A DNA stretch of 64,000 bases from Stutzerimonas degradans (GCF_024448505.1 NZ_JAMOHV010000004.1:186001-250000); one strand, 5' to 3'. Positions 1 to 9,110 are shown, counted from the first letter of the stretch. Notes: generated from the sequence alone by a model not told the origin. Numbers and translations: made by a program.

Positions 1-1
1 G

Positions 2-1297
2 GTGCTGCAGGCCTACGCCAACCTGGAAGACCAGGGCATGATTCGCGCCCGTCCGCAGTCGGGCTTCTACGTGCACCAGACGCCCATGCTGACCGCGCCG
101 ACGCCCGACATCGCGCAGGTCGAGCGGCCCACGCTGGTCACCCGCAGCAGCATCATCAACCAGGTGCTCAACGAGTCACGCCGCGAGGGCCTGATTCCGC
201 TGGGCGCTGCCGTTCCGCACGTCGACTACCTGCCGGTGCGCGCGCTGCACCAGCAGCTGGCCAAGGTGACCCGCTTCCACAGCCCGCGCGCCTTCAGCTA
301 CATGTTCAGCCCGGGTTACGAACCGCTGCGCCGGCAGGTTGCGATCCGCATGCGCGACGCCGGGGTGCTGGTCGATCCGGCCGAAGTGGTGATCACCCAC
401 GGTTGTGTCGACGCGCTGCAGATGTCGTTGCGCGTGCTGACCCGGCCCGGCGACCTGATTGCCGCCGAGTCGCCGACCTATTACGGCCTGCTGCAACTGG
501 CGGACCTGCTGGGGCTGAAGGTGATCGAGATCCCCAGCGACCCAGACACCGGCATGAGCCTCGAGGCGCTGCAGCTGGCCGCCAGCCAGTGGCCGATCAA
601 GGCGTTGGTGCTGACCGCGCGGCTGAGCAACCCGCTGGGCGTGAGCATGCCCGACAGCCGGCAGAAGCAGCTGCTCAACCTGGCGTCACGCTTCGACATC
701 CAGATCGTCGAGGACGATATCTACGGCGAGCTGATGTTCGAGCAGGGCCCGTACAAGGCGCTCAAGTCCAATGACCGCGAAGGCCGGGTGATCTATTGCT
801 CGAGCTTTTCCAAGACCCTGTCGCCGGGCGTACGCATCGGTTGGATCATCGCCGGCCGGCACCAGGCCGAGGTGCAGCGCCTGCAGACATTCAGCACGCA
901 CTCGGCGTGCAGCGTGACGCAGATGGGCGTGGCCGCTTATCTGGAGAATGGTGGCTATGACCGTCACCTGCGCTTCATCCGGCAGGAGTACCGCAAGAAC
1001 CTGTCGGCGTTCCAGCTGGCGGTGCAGCGTTACTTTCCCGAAGGTACGCAGATGACCCGGCCCAAGGGCAACTTCATTCTCTGGGTCAGCCTGCCGGCGC
1101 GGGTCAACACCAAGGACCTGCAGGTGCGCGCGCTGGCGCAGGGCATCAGCATCGCGCCGGGGCTGATCTTCAGTAACACCGAGCAGTTCAATCACTGCAT
1201 CCGGCTGAACTGCGGCCTGCCCTGGAACCGCGAGACAGAGCGGGCGCTGAGTACGCTCGGCGCGCTGGCCGTCGAGCTTTGCCGGGAGGCACAATAG
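2..1297 (+). CDS. MocR/GntR-type regulator with aminotransferase fold (5' end outside window)
   Basis: Proteins of this type join a GntR winged-helix DNA-binding domain to a fold-type I aminotransferase domain that binds PLP, and usually regulate a neighbouring metabolic gene. Only the end of the winged helix is visible (residues 1-25, LQAYANLEDQGMIRARPQSG), so roughly the first 40-60 residues lie upstream and the true start is not in the window. The aminotransferase domain runs to the C-terminus. It shows the SNPLG loop, the EDDIYGE aspartate motif (about residues 237-243) and the PLP-lysine motif SSFSKTLSPG with K271 of this fragment. Target genes cannot be told. It could instead be annotated simply as a PLP-dependent aminotransferase, but the HTH remnant argues for a regulator. 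Confidence 0.85.
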   Translation: MLQAYANLEDQGMIRARPQSGFYVHQTPMLTAPTPDIAQVERPTLVTRSSIINQVLNESRREGLIPLGAAVPHVDYLPVRALHQQLAKVTRFHSPRAFSYMFSPGYEPLRRQVAIRMRDAGVLVDPAEVVITHGCVDALQMSLRVLTRPGDLIAAESPTYYGLLQLADLLGLKVIEIPSDPDTGMSLEALQLAASQWPIKALVLTARLSNPLGVSMPDSRQKQLLNLASRFDIQIVEDDIYGELMFEQGPYKALKSNDREGRVIYCSSFSKTLSPGVRIGWIIAGRHQAEVQRLQTFSTHSACSVTQMGVAAYLENGGYDRHLRFIRQEYRKNLSAFQLAVQRYFPEGTQMTRPKGNFILWVSLPARVNTKDLQVRALAQGISIAPGLIFSNTEQFNHCIRLNCGLPWNRETERALSTLGALAVELCREAQ

Positions 1298-1338
1298 CGC
1301 CGCGCCCGGTATGCGCGAACGAGAGGAGCGGCGCTGCG

Positions 1339-1842
1339 ATGATCAAACCCCTGTGGCTGGCAGGTGCGCTGCTTGTTCTGACCGCCTGCGATAAGGAGCC
1401 GTCCACACCGCCGGCGCCAGCGAAGACCGCGCCGCCCGCGCTGCAGGCGCCGGCCGCACCGCAGCAGGCCGAGGAAACGCCGCCGGATCTGAAGATCGAG
1501 GTGGCGCCCGCAACTGAACAGGCCGACGAAACGAAGCCGCCCGTGCAGATCAGCGTACCGAAGCCGCCACCCGCGGCGCCGGCGCACAAAGTCGCGACTC
1601 CCGAGAAGCTTGAGAAGATCGAAGAGATCGAGTTGACCACCCCCCGGCTCGACCTGAGCCTGCCGGAAGACTGGGCCAAGGAGTTCGGGCACGACGAGTC
1701 CGCGCCGGCGATGAGCCTACTGCCGCCGCTGTTCAGTGAGCCGACGCAGTCGGTACAGATGAGCGGGCGGCTGATCACCGGCGACGAGGAAGACGATCCG
1801 CTGATCGAAGGCGCGGAAATCCAGTTCGAATTCAAGCGCTGA
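1339..1842 (+). CDS. Proline/alanine-rich lipoprotein, function unknown
   Basis: Predicted 167-residue lipoprotein. The ATG at 1339 is preceded by a purine-rich gagagga ribosome site; a longer frame from 1279 would overlap the upstream gene and has no such site. The N-terminus is a lipoprotein signal (MIKPLWLAGALLVLTAC) with lipobox LTAC, so Cys17 should be acylated. Residues about 20-95 are low-complexity Pro/Ala/Glu/Lys, resembling a periplasmic spacer, followed by a short acidic C-terminal part ending in EIQFEFKR. No catalytic domain is recognisable. It ends 24 bases before the convergent GGDEF-EAL gene. Function is unknown. Confidence 0.7.
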   Translation: MIKPLWLAGALLVLTACDKEPSTPPAPAKTAPPALQAPAAPQQAEETPPDLKIEVAPATEQADETKPPVQISVPKPPPAAPAHKVATPEKLEKIEEIELTTPRLDLSLPEDWAKEFGHDESAPAMSLLPPLFSEPTQSVQMSGRLITGDEEDDPLIEGAEIQFEFKR

Positions 1843-1866
1843 GCGCGGCCGGACGAACCGCGCCGC

Positions 1867-4428
1867 TCAAGGTGTCCGACGTGCCAGTAGTGTCAGCAGT
1901 GCGTCGGCCGCCAGCGGCCGGCTCATATGGAAGCCCTGTACCTCGGTGCAGCCGTCGGCCTGCAGTAGGCGCAACTGCTCGGCGGTTTCCACACCCTCGG
2001 CGGTGACCTGCAGATTCAGCCCGCGTCCGAGATCGATCAGTGCGCGGACGATCGAGTGATCTTCGGCATTCTGCTGCATGCCGCCGACGAAGCTGGTATC
2101 GATCTTGATCACGTCGAACGGGTAGGTGCGCAGGTTGCTGAGCGACGAATAGCCCGTGCCGAAATCATCCATCGCCAGTCGCACGCCCAGCGCCTTGAGG
2201 CTGCTGAGCAGCGCCAGGGTGCCGGCGTTTTCCTGCAGCAGGGCGCTCTCGGTGATTTCCAGCTCCAGCCGGCTGGCGGGCAGGCCGCTTTCGGCCAACG
2301 CGGCCTTTACCTCATCCAGCAGTTGCTCATGGCGCAGCTGCAGCGGAGAAAGGTTGACCGAGACCACCAGACCGTCCGGCCAGGCTACGGCGTCGCGGCA
2401 GGCCTGGCGTAAAACCCAGTTGCCCAGCGTGGCGATCAGGCCGGTTTCTTCGGCGAGCGGGATGAACGACTCGGGCAACAGCAGCCCGCGTTCTGCATGC
2501 GGCCAGCGCAGCAGCGCCTCGGCGCCGATGATGTGCAAGCCCGCGCTGCGGTAGCGCGGCTGGTAATGAATTTCGAAACGTTCGTCGGCAATCGCCTGAC
2601 GCAGCTCGTCTTCCTGTCGATGGCGATCGTTGGCGCGATTGTCCAGTTCGCGCGTGTACGGATGCCAGATGCCGCGGCCGTTGGCCTTGGCCTGGTACAG
2701 CGCGATGTCGGCGCAGCGCAGCAGCTCGCTGGCCAGCAGGCCGTCGCCGGGCGCCACCGCGACGCCGATACTGGCGCCGACGTAGATCTTGTGTCCCTCG
2801 TAGAAGAACGGCTCGCTGATAGCGGCGATCACTCGCTCGCAAAGCCGCGCGATGTCCTCCGGCGCGCCCAGACGGCCGAGCACCATGACGAACTCGTCGC
2901 CTCCCAGGCGGGCCACCAGATCATCGTCGCGTGTGCATTGCTTGAGGCGCTGGGCGACCCCGATCAGCACCTCGTCGCCTGCGGCGTGGCCGAGTGTGTC
3001 GTTGACCGGCTTGAAGCGGTCCAGATCGAGATAGAGCACCGCCAGCCGGGAGGTGCCGCGCAGCGCCGCCAATCGGCCTTCCAGGTGGTCGCGCAGGCGG
3101 GCGCGGTTGGGCAGCCCGGTCAGCGCGTCATGTTGCGACAGATACTGGACGCGTGCCTGGGCACGGGTTTCCTCGGTGATGTCGCTCGCAGTGCCGCGAT
3201 AGCCGCGCAACTGGCCGTCATCGCGGATCGCCCGTGCGGCCAGCCGGCAATGCCGTTCGCGACCATCTGCATCGCGATAGCTGCATTTCAGCGCGTTTGC
3301 CTGTGGCGCCTGCAGCCACTCGTGCAGGGCGGCGTGGTCGCTGATCAGCAGGTTGATCAGCGGACGGCCGATCCAATTAGCCGGAGCGTGGCCGGTGATT
3401 TCTTCGAAACGACTGGAGAGGTAGGTCAGGTGCGCCTGTGCATCGGTTTCCCAGATCCAGTCGGAGGCCGCCTCGGCGACATCGCGAAAACGTGCCTCGC
3501 TGGCGCTCAGCTCGCGACTCTTGCTGGCCAGGCGGGCGTAGTTGGTGTCCATCATCTGCACCGTACGCAGCGCCAGACGCCCCAGCACCCAGATCAGCCC
3601 GCCCAGCGCCAGCGCCGCCAGCGCGAGCGTCGGTAGCGCTACCCAGAGCATCCGTCGTCCTGGCTGCGCGGGTTTCCAGGTCAAGGTCTGGGCGGTGCCG
3701 TCTTCCAGCGTCAGCGGCAGCTGTGGCGCCGTGCGCGGGGTGTCGGCATCCGCTACGCGCAGCGCGTCGACGGCGTAGTCCTGGCCGAGCTCGGCCAGGC
3801 GTGCGGTATCCAGCACATCGACGAACAGCACGATCGAGGCCGGCGTCGCGGCAGCCTTGACCGTGCTGTCTCCCGGCGACAGCACGGCCGCGGCCACCAT
3901 CGCCGGCGTGCCATCCACCGACAACAGGCCGACCACGCCCTGTTCGTGGTCGAACGCCAGGCGTGCGCGCGCCAGCAGCGGCTCCAGGCCGCCCTGCAAC
4001 CACCGGTAGGCGTCGACCGAGCGCAGCTCGCCGTCAATCACCGCATAGGACGTCTCGCCCTGCGGTGTCACCAGCAGCACGCCTTCATAGCCGAAGTCTT
4101 CGTACAGCGAGGCGCCGAAGTTGGCTTGCGTATAGGCCCAGTCGATGCTCACCGGGCCGTTGAGGTGCGCATAGGCATCACCCCAGAAGGCGTAGTCGAC
4201 CACCGAGCGGCCCATCCACTCGCGCTGCCCCTCGATGGCCTTGCCGGTGAGGAAGCGGCTTTGCGCAACGGCATCTTCATCGATGCTCGTGGCGATCCGG
4301 CTGACCGCGACGCTGGCGCCGAGCAGCGCGCAAAGCAGCACGCCAACTGCGCCGGGCAGTATGCGGCGGGTAAAAATGGCGCGGGCGTGGAGGCGGTTTT
4401 CTTCGATATCGGGCAGGGCTGCTGACAT
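1867..4428 (-). CDS. Membrane-bound GGDEF-EAL protein with CHASE4 and PAS sensor domains
   Basis: Predicted c-di-GMP enzyme of about 853 residues. Order: short cytoplasmic tail, transmembrane helix (about 25-43), periplasmic CHASE4 sensor with its DYAFWGDAY motif, second helix (about 265-290), PAS domain, GGDEF and EAL. The diguanylate cyclase motif RLGGDEF is intact, and an RxxD product-inhibition site (RDDD) lies exactly five residues before GGDEF. The EAL domain keeps EALLRW, and DDFGTGYSSL is also intact. Both synthesis and hydrolysis of c-di-GMP are therefore possible; net activity cannot be read from sequence. The in-frame ATG at 4428 is preferred over 4434; neither has a clear ribosome site. 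A 55-residue membrane protein lies upstream on the same strand. Confidence 0.93.
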   Translation of the reverse strand: MSAALPDIEENRLHARAIFTRRILPGAVGVLLCALLGASVAVSRIATSIDEDAVAQSRFLTGKAIEGQREWMGRSVVDYAFWGDAYAHLNGPVSIDWAYTQANFGASLYEDFGYEGVLLVTPQGETSYAVIDGELRSVDAYRWLQGGLEPLLARARLAFDHEQGVVGLLSVDGTPAMVAAAVLSPGDSTVKAAATPASIVLFVDVLDTARLAELGQDYAVDALRVADADTPRTAPQLPLTLEDGTAQTLTWKPAQPGRRMLWVALPTLALAALALGGLIWVLGRLALRTVQMMDTNYARLASKSRELSASEARFRDVAEAASDWIWETDAQAHLTYLSSRFEEITGHAPANWIGRPLINLLISDHAALHEWLQAPQANALKCSYRDADGRERHCRLAARAIRDDGQLRGYRGTASDITEETRAQARVQYLSQHDALTGLPNRARLRDHLEGRLAALRGTSRLAVLYLDLDRFKPVNDTLGHAAGDEVLIGVAQRLKQCTRDDDLVARLGGDEFVMVLGRLGAPEDIARLCERVIAAISEPFFYEGHKIYVGASIGVAVAPGDGLLASELLRCADIALYQAKANGRGIWHPYTRELDNRANDRHRQEDELRQAIADERFEIHYQPRYRSAGLHIIGAEALLRWPHAERGLLLPESFIPLAEETGLIATLGNWVLRQACRDAVAWPDGLVVSVNLSPLQLRHEQLLDEVKAALAESGLPASRLELEITESALLQENAGTLALLSSLKALGVRLAMDDFGTGYSSLSNLRTYPFDVIKIDTSFVGGMQQNAEDHSIVRALIDLGRGLNLQVTAEGVETAEQLRLLQADGCTEVQGFHMSRPLAADALLTLLARRTP

Positions 4429-4565
4429 GCACATTCATCTGGAGGGAAAGGAAAAATCGGCGCAGCGATCCGGACAGGCGCTGCCACCGATGAGCGTGTC
4501 GTGCTTCCTTTCACCTCGCCGAACGTGCGGCGATTGCGATGCTGCAGCCGCAGCGGCGACCGGGT

Positions 4566-4733
4566 TCAGCGGTCGCGTGCGTCCTGTGCGTCTGCTGCGG
4601 CATTGCGCTCGGCGATGCGCTTCTTCTGTTCTTCGCTGAGGGGAATCTTGCGCGCCGTCGAGCGCAACATGAGCAGGCTGCCGACGATGGAGCCGAGCGC
4701 TACGGCCAGAATCAGCCAGAAGTACCAGGGCAT
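4566..4733 (-). CDS. DUF2897-type small inner-membrane protein (55 aa)
   Basis: Short gene encoding MPWYFWLILAVALGSIVGSL followed by a charged tail (LRSTARKIPLSEEQKKRIAERN and onward) rich in Ala, Asp and Arg. One N-terminal transmembrane helix (residues 3-23) and a cytoplasmic amphipathic tail are evident. A strong ggagg ribosome site sits 8 bases before the ATG. The length, the MPWY start and the single helix match the DUF2897 family of Pseudomonas small membrane proteins, whose role is unknown. It precedes the GGDEF-EAL gene on the same strand with a 137-base gap, so co-transcription is possible but not shown. Confidence 0.75.
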   Translation of the reverse strand: MPWYFWLILAVALGSIVGSLLMLRSTARKIPLSEEQKKRIAERNAAADAQDARDR

Positions 4734-4865
4734 GGCGTACCTCCACAGACGAAATAGACGAAGCCGCAGACCTTATTTGCGGACAGCGTCACTTTACGCT
4801 GCACCGTAGTGTGGGTCACGTGCGATCCGGTTTGTCGGCGCAAGCGGCGGGGGCTTTAGTTCGAC

Positions 4866-4880
4866 CGCAGATTTTCTGCG
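4866..4880 (+). promoter_or_regulatory. Short perfect dyad upstream of pyrF
   Basis: Six-base arms CGCAGA/TCTGCG around a TTT centre, 34 bases before the pyrF start codon. It could be a leader hairpin or an operator, but nothing else in the 181-base intergenic stretch supports either reading. Confidence 0.3.
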
Positions 4881-4914
4881 ACAATGCGCGCCGAATTTTG
4901 CCGAGGACCCCGTC

Positions 4915-5610
4915 ATGACTTGCCAGACTCCGATCATCGTTGCGCTCGACTTCCCTTCGCAGGACGCCGCCCTGGCGCTGGCGCAGCAGCTCGATCCCGC
5001 GCTGTGCCGGGTCAAGGTCGGCAAGGAGTTGTTCACTCGCTGCGGCCCGGCGGTGGTCGAGGCGCTGCGCGCGCGCGGCTTCGAGGTGTTCCTCGACCTG
5101 AAATTCCACGACATTCCCAACACCACGGCGATGGCGGTCAAGGCAGCCGCTGAGCTGGGCGTATGGATGGTCAACGTGCACTGCTCGGGTGGCCTGCGCA
5201 TGATGGCGGCCTGCCGCGAGACGCTGGACAAGATCGGCGGACCGGTGCCGCTGCTGATTGGCGTGACCGTGCTGACCAGCATGGAGCAGGCCGATCTGGC
5301 TGATATCGGCCTGGACATCGCGCCGCAGGAGCAGGTGCTGCGCCTGGCCGGGCTGGCCGCGCGAGCCGGTCTCGACGGCCTGGTCTGCTCGGCCCAGGAA
5401 GCGCAGCCGTTGAAGGCGCAGTACCCGCAGCTGCAGCTGGTGACGCCCGGCATTCGTCCAGCCGGTAGTGCCCAGGACGACCAACGGCGCATCCTCACGC
5501 CGGCGCAGGCGATGGCCGCCGGATCGGATTACCTGGTCATCGGTCGGCCGATCGCCCAGGCCGCCGATCCGGCGCAGGCGCTGGCCGCGGTCGTTGCCGA
5601 GCTGGGTTGA
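4915..5610 (+). CDS. pyrF: Orotidine 5'-phosphate decarboxylase
   Basis: Decarboxylates OMP to UMP, the last step of de novo pyrimidine synthesis, in the cytoplasm. At 231 residues it has normal length for the bacterial enzyme. The N-terminal IIVALDF strand, the substrate lysine in RVKVGKELF and the catalytic array [11 protein letters not shown] (Asp-x-Lys-x-x-Asp) are all present, as is the phosphate-binding VTPGIRP loop near the C-terminus. A gagga ribosome site precedes the ATG. It converges on the NADP-dependent oxidoreductase with only four bases between the stop codons. Confidence 0.97.
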   Translation: MTCQTPIIVALDFPSQDAALALAQQLDPALCRVKVGKELFTRCGPAVVEALRARGFEVFLDLKFHDIPNTTAMAVKAAAELGVWMVNVHCSGGLRMMAACRETLDKIGGPVPLLIGVTVLTSMEQADLADIGLDIAPQEQVLRLAGLAARAGLDGLVCSAQEAQPLKAQYPQLQLVTPGIRPAGSAQDDQRRILTPAQAMAAGSDYLVIGRPIAQAADPAQALAAVVAELG

Positions 5611-5614
5611 GCGC

Positions 5615-6613
5615 TCAGCCGACCTTGAGCACCAGCTTGCCGAAGTTCTCGCCGCTGAAGAGCTTCAACAGGGTTTCGGGGAAGGTTTCCAGGCCCTCGA
5701 CGACGTCCTCCTTGCTCTTCAGCTGGCCGCTGGCCAGCCAGCCGGCCATCTCGCGCATCGCCTCCGGGTAACGAGCCATATAGTCGGTCACCACCATGCC
5801 TTCCATGCGCGCACGGTTGACCAGTAGCGACAGGTAGTTCGCCGGTCCCTTGACCGCCTCCTTGTTGTTGTACTGACTGATCGCGCCGCACAGCACCACT
5901 CGCGCACCGACGTTGATGCGAGTGAGCACGGCGTCGAGGATGTCGCCGCCGACGTTGTCGAAATAGACGTCCACACCCTGCGGGCATTCGCGCTTCAGGC
6001 CCGCGGCCAGGTCCTCGTGCTTGTAGTCGATGGCACCGTCGAAGCCCAGTTCCTCGGTGAGGAAGCGACACTTGTCGGCGCCGCCGGCGATGCCCACTAC
6101 CTTGCAGCCTTTTATCTTGGCGATCTGCCCGGCCACGCTGCCCACCGCGCCGGCAGCGCCGGACAGCACCACGGTATCGCCGGCCTTCGGCTGGCCGACG
6201 GCGAGCAGGGCGAAGTAGGCGGTCATGCCGGTCATGCCCAGCGCCGACAGGTAGCGCGGCAGCGGCGCCTGCTGCGGGTCGACCTTGTAGAAGCCTTTCG
6301 GCTCGCCGCGAAAGTACTTCTGCACACCCAGCGGACCATTCACGTAGTCGCCGACGGCGAAGCCCGGATGCTGCGAGGCGATCACCTTGCCGACGCCGAG
6401 CGCGCGCATCACCTCGCCGAGGCCCACCGGCGCAATGTACGACTTGCCTTCGTTCATCCAGCCGCGCATGGCCGGATCGATGGACAGGTATTCGACCTGC
6501 ACCAGAATTTCGTTGGGGCCGGGCTCACCGGTGTCGGCCTCGGCAAAGCGGAAGGTGTCGCGCGTTGGCGCGCCGATCGGTCGCTGGGCCAGCAGGTACT
6601 GTTGATTGAGCAT
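5615..6613 (-). CDS. NADP-dependent medium-chain oxidoreductase, zinc-independent (CurA/leukotriene B4 dehydrogenase-like)
   Basis: A 332-residue medium-chain dehydrogenase/reductase of the type that reduces activated double bonds of enones or prostaglandin-like substrates with NADPH. The N-terminus NQQYLLAQRPIG and the segment DPAMRGWM are typical of the subfamily. The Rossmann motif reads VLSGAAGAVGSVAGQIAK, followed by AGGADKCRFLTEELGFDGAI. No zinc-ligand set is seen. The start at 6613 is chosen because the family begins there; an upstream in-frame extension to 6676 looks non-coding. It is divergent from the SDR gene with a 210-base gap. The physiological substrate cannot be deduced. Confidence 0.9.
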   Translation of the reverse strand: MLNQQYLLAQRPIGAPTRDTFRFAEADTGEPGPNEILVQVEYLSIDPAMRGWMNEGKSYIAPVGLGEVMRALGVGKVIASQHPGFAVGDYVNGPLGVQKYFRGEPKGFYKVDPQQAPLPRYLSALGMTGMTAYFALLAVGQPKAGDTVVLSGAAGAVGSVAGQIAKIKGCKVVGIAGGADKCRFLTEELGFDGAIDYKHEDLAAGLKRECPQGVDVYFDNVGGDILDAVLTRINVGARVVLCGAISQYNNKEAVKGPANYLSLLVNRARMEGMVVTDYMARYPEAMREMAGWLASGQLKSKEDVVEGLETFPETLLKLFSGENFGKLVLKVG

Positions 6614-6751
6614 GTCGAACAAGCCTTTGTTGAGCGAAAAGCTTGGTTTAGCCGCCGCTGCGCGTGACCGCAACATGCATCCGTCGGCGCGTATGCACTG
6701 GCATCCAGAGCGGTGATATCGGCGTCGAGGGTTCCACGGAGCGGTATAACG

Positions 6752-6777
6752 GTGACCGCTTATGGTCTCGCGGTCAC
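6752..6777. promoter_or_regulatory. Inverted repeat GTGACCGC-N10-GCGGTCAC, candidate operator
   Basis: Two perfect 8-base arms separated by 10 bases, in the divergent region between the oxidoreductase and SDR genes, 46 bases before the SDR start codon. A TATAAC hexamer (6745-6750) that could be a -10 element abuts the left arm. Arm length and spacing suit a dimeric repressor site of TetR size. No regulator gene is adjacent, so the binding protein is unknown. Confidence 0.5.
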
Positions 6778-6823
6778 GTCAGGACCCGGCGCCAGGTTCA
6801 ATCTCTCGTTCAGGAGCTTCAGC

Positions 6824-7585
6824 ATGAGCATGAAATTCTCCGGTCAGGTCGCCCTCGTCACCGGCGCAGCGGCGGGCATCGGCCGCGCCACCGCGCTGGC
6901 CTTCGCCGAGCAGGGCCTCAAGGTCGTCCTCGCCGATCTCGATGACACCGCTGGCGAGGCGGCCGCCGCGGCGATTCGGGAAAACGGCGGTGAGGCGTTG
7001 TTTGTCCGTTGCGATGTTACGCGCGACGAACAGGTCAGAGCCTTGCTGGAGCAGGTCGTGGGTCGTTTCGGCCGGCTCGACTATGCCTTCAACAACGCCG
7101 GTATCGAGATCGAGCAAGGCCGGCTGGCCGAAGGCAGCGAGGCGGAGTTCGACGCGATCATGGGCGTCAACGTCAAGGGCGTGTGGCTGTGCATGAAGCA
7201 CCAGTTGCCGCTGATGCTGGCGCAGGGCGGTGGCGCCATCGTCAATACCGCCTCGGTGGCCGGCCTCGGTGCGGCGCCGAAGATGAGCATCTACTCGGCA
7301 TCCAAGCACGCGGTGATCGGCCTGACCAAGTCGGCGGCCATCGAGTATGCGAAGAAGGGAATTCGGGTGAATGCGGTGTGCCCGGCGGTGATCGACACCG
7401 ACATGTTCCGTCGCGCCTACGAGGCCGATCCGCGCAAGGCGGAGTACGCGGCAGCGATGCATCCGGTGGGGCGTATCGGCCGGGTGGAGGAGGTGGCGGC
7501 AGCGGTACTCTATCTGTGCAGCGATGGCGCCTCGTTTACCACGGGCCATGCGCTGGCGGTGGATGGCGGGACGACGGCGATTTAG
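6824..7585 (+). CDS. Short-chain dehydrogenase/reductase (classical SDR)
   Basis: A 253-residue NAD(P)-dependent oxidoreductase. The cofactor motif TGAAAGIGRATALAFAEQG is followed by an acidic residue in VVLADLDD, which favours NAD(H). The NNAG structural motif, the catalytic serine in NTASVAGLGAAP and the YSASK active site (Tyr-x-x-x-Lys) are present, as is the C-terminal GHALAVDGG typical of the family. The ATG at 6824 sits seven bases after CAGGAG; longer frames from 6713 lack a ribosome site. The substrate is unknown. A possible operator dyad lies just upstream. Confidence 0.92.
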   Translation: MSMKFSGQVALVTGAAAGIGRATALAFAEQGLKVVLADLDDTAGEAAAAAIRENGGEALFVRCDVTRDEQVRALLEQVVGRFGRLDYAFNNAGIEIEQGRLAEGSEAEFDAIMGVNVKGVWLCMKHQLPLMLAQGGGAIVNTASVAGLGAAPKMSIYSASKHAVIGLTKSAAIEYAKKGIRVNAVCPAVIDTDMFRRAYEADPRKAEYAAAMHPVGRIGRVEEVAAAVLYLCSDGASFTTGHALAVDGGTTAI

Positions 7586-7703
7586 CGTTCTGATTTGAGC
7601 GGGTGAGGGGCGATTCTCGAGTGCGGCAATGCCTCGGGCTTCGCCTGCCGGTCGCCTTGTCGGCTGCCGGATCGCCCCGGCGCGGCGCCGAAACCAGGCC
7701 CGC

Positions 7704-8891
7704 TCAGCCTCGCTTGCTTAGCACCAGCAAGGTCACCACCCCCGCAATCAACCCCCACAGCGCAGCCCCGATGCCGAACAGCGTCAGCCCCGACGCCGTC
7801 ACCATGAAGGTAACTAGCGCTGCCTCGCGCTCATGCGGCTGCTGCATGGCCTGGGTCAGCCCCGCGCCGATCGAGCCGAGCAGCGCGAGCGCCGCGATCG
7901 ACAGCACCAGCGCCGTCGGAAACGCCGCGAACAGTGCCGCCAGGGTCGCGCCGAAGATGCCGGCGATGCCATAGAACACCCCGCACCACACCGCCGCCGT
8001 GTAGCGTTTGCGCGGGTCGGGATGCGCCTCGGGGCCGGCGCAGATCGCCATGGTGATCGCCGCCAGATGGATGCCGTGCGAGCCGAACGGTGCCAGTAGC
8101 ACCGAGGCGATGCCGGTCACCGAAATCAGTGGCGAGGCTGGCACGTCGTAACCCTCGGCACGCAGCACTGCCAGCCCCGGCATGTTCTGCGACGCCATCG
8201 CGATGACGAATAGCGGGATGCCGATGCTGAGAATTGCGGCAAACGACAGCGCCGGCGTGGTCCATACCGGCACCGCCAGCTCCAGACGCAAGTCGCGGAA
8301 ATCCAGCAGCCCCTGCATGGCCGCCAGCACGCAGCCGACCACCAGCGCACCCGGCACCGCATAGCGCGGCAGCAGCCGTTTGCCCAGCAGGTAGGTGAAG
8401 AACATGCCCAGCACCAGCAACGGCTGGGCCGGCACGGCGCGGAAAATCTCGCTGCCGATATTGAACAGCACGCCGGCCAGCAGCGCCGCGGCGAGCGAGG
8501 CGGGAACGCGGCGCATCAACCGTTCGAAGCTGCCGGTAAGCCCGCACAGCACGATCAGTGCCGAGGCGAAGATGTAGGCGCCGATCGCCTCCGCGTACGG
8601 TACGCCGGGCAGACTGGCGATCAGCAGGGCGGCGCCGGGCGTCGACCAGGCGACCACCACCGGCGTGCGGTAACGCAGCGACAGGCCGACGCTGCAGATC
8701 GCCATGCCGATCGACAATGCCCAGATCCACGAGGAGATTTGCCCGGCGCTCAGCCCGGCTGCCTGGCCGGCCTGGAACATCAGTACCAGCGAGCTGGTGT
8801 AGCCGGTCAGCATGGCGATGAAACCGGCGACGATGGTCGAGGGCGAGCTGTCGCTGAGGGGACGCAGTCCAAGGCGGGCGGATTCGGTCAT
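7704..8891 (-). CDS. benE: BenE-family benzoate/H+ symporter-like membrane transporter
   Basis: A 395-residue polytopic inner-membrane protein with about 11-12 hydrophobic segments. The N-terminal region STIVAGFIAMLTGYTSSLVL, the WSTPGAALLIASLPG loop and the GSHGIHLAAITMAICAGPEAHPDPRKRY stretch are characteristic of BenE, which imports benzoate with protons. No ben catabolic genes are next to it; it stands between an SDR gene and the flagellar fliE operon. Transport of benzoate itself is therefore family inference. The 118 bases between it and the SDR gene show no other feature. Confidence 0.88.
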   Translation of the reverse strand: MTESARLGLRPLSDSSPSTIVAGFIAMLTGYTSSLVLMFQAGQAAGLSAGQISSWIWALSIGMAICSVGLSLRYRTPVVVAWSTPGAALLIASLPGVPYAEAIGAYIFASALIVLCGLTGSFERLMRRVPASLAAALLAGVLFNIGSEIFRAVPAQPLLVLGMFFTYLLGKRLLPRYAVPGALVVGCVLAAMQGLLDFRDLRLELAVPVWTTPALSFAAILSIGIPLFVIAMASQNMPGLAVLRAEGYDVPASPLISVTGIASVLLAPFGSHGIHLAAITMAICAGPEAHPDPRKRYTAAVWCGVFYGIAGIFGATLAALFAAFPTALVLSIAALALLGSIGAGLTQAMQQPHEREAALVTFMVTASGLTLFGIGAALWGLIAGVVTLLVLSKRG

Positions 8892-9071
8892 GGTGCTTGT
8901 TCTTGTGGGGCCGACGGGACGCCGCCGGTCGGGCCGGGACGCATCTGCAGGCTAGCCTACCGGCACGGTGCGCGCGGCATGCAGTACAGCCGGCGGCGGG
9001 TTCGACGGAACAGTGTCGGTGTTCGCAGTCGGACGAAGGTAGGTGCCGGTGGCAGGGCATGTCACAGTTTC

Positions 9072-9087
9072 TGGCACCCTTGTTGCT
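9072..9087 (+). promoter_or_regulatory. Sigma54 (RpoN) promoter of the fliE operon
   Basis: TGGCACCCTTGTTGCT matches the -24/-12 consensus TGGCAC-N5-TTGCW, with GG and GC separated by the required ten bases. It lies 57 bases before the fliE ATG. In Pseudomonas fliE is a FleQ/RpoN-dependent class II-III flagellar gene, which fits. Confidence 0.9.
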
Positions 9088-9110
9088 ATCTACTCACTGC
9101 CTGCCACGTA

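Noticed and set aside
1843-1866. Bulged inverted repeat between the lipoprotein and GGDEF-EAL genes
   Set aside because: Stem interrupted and no T-run; may be chance in GC-rich sequence.
2497-3636. 379-codon plus-strand frame opposite the GGDEF-EAL gene
   Set aside because: The opposite strand encodes complete PAS/GGDEF/EAL motifs; the plus frame has no recognisable protein features.
7586-7703. GC-rich 118-base gap between SDR and benE
   Set aside because: Searched for hairpins, promoters and short genes; nothing better than chance.
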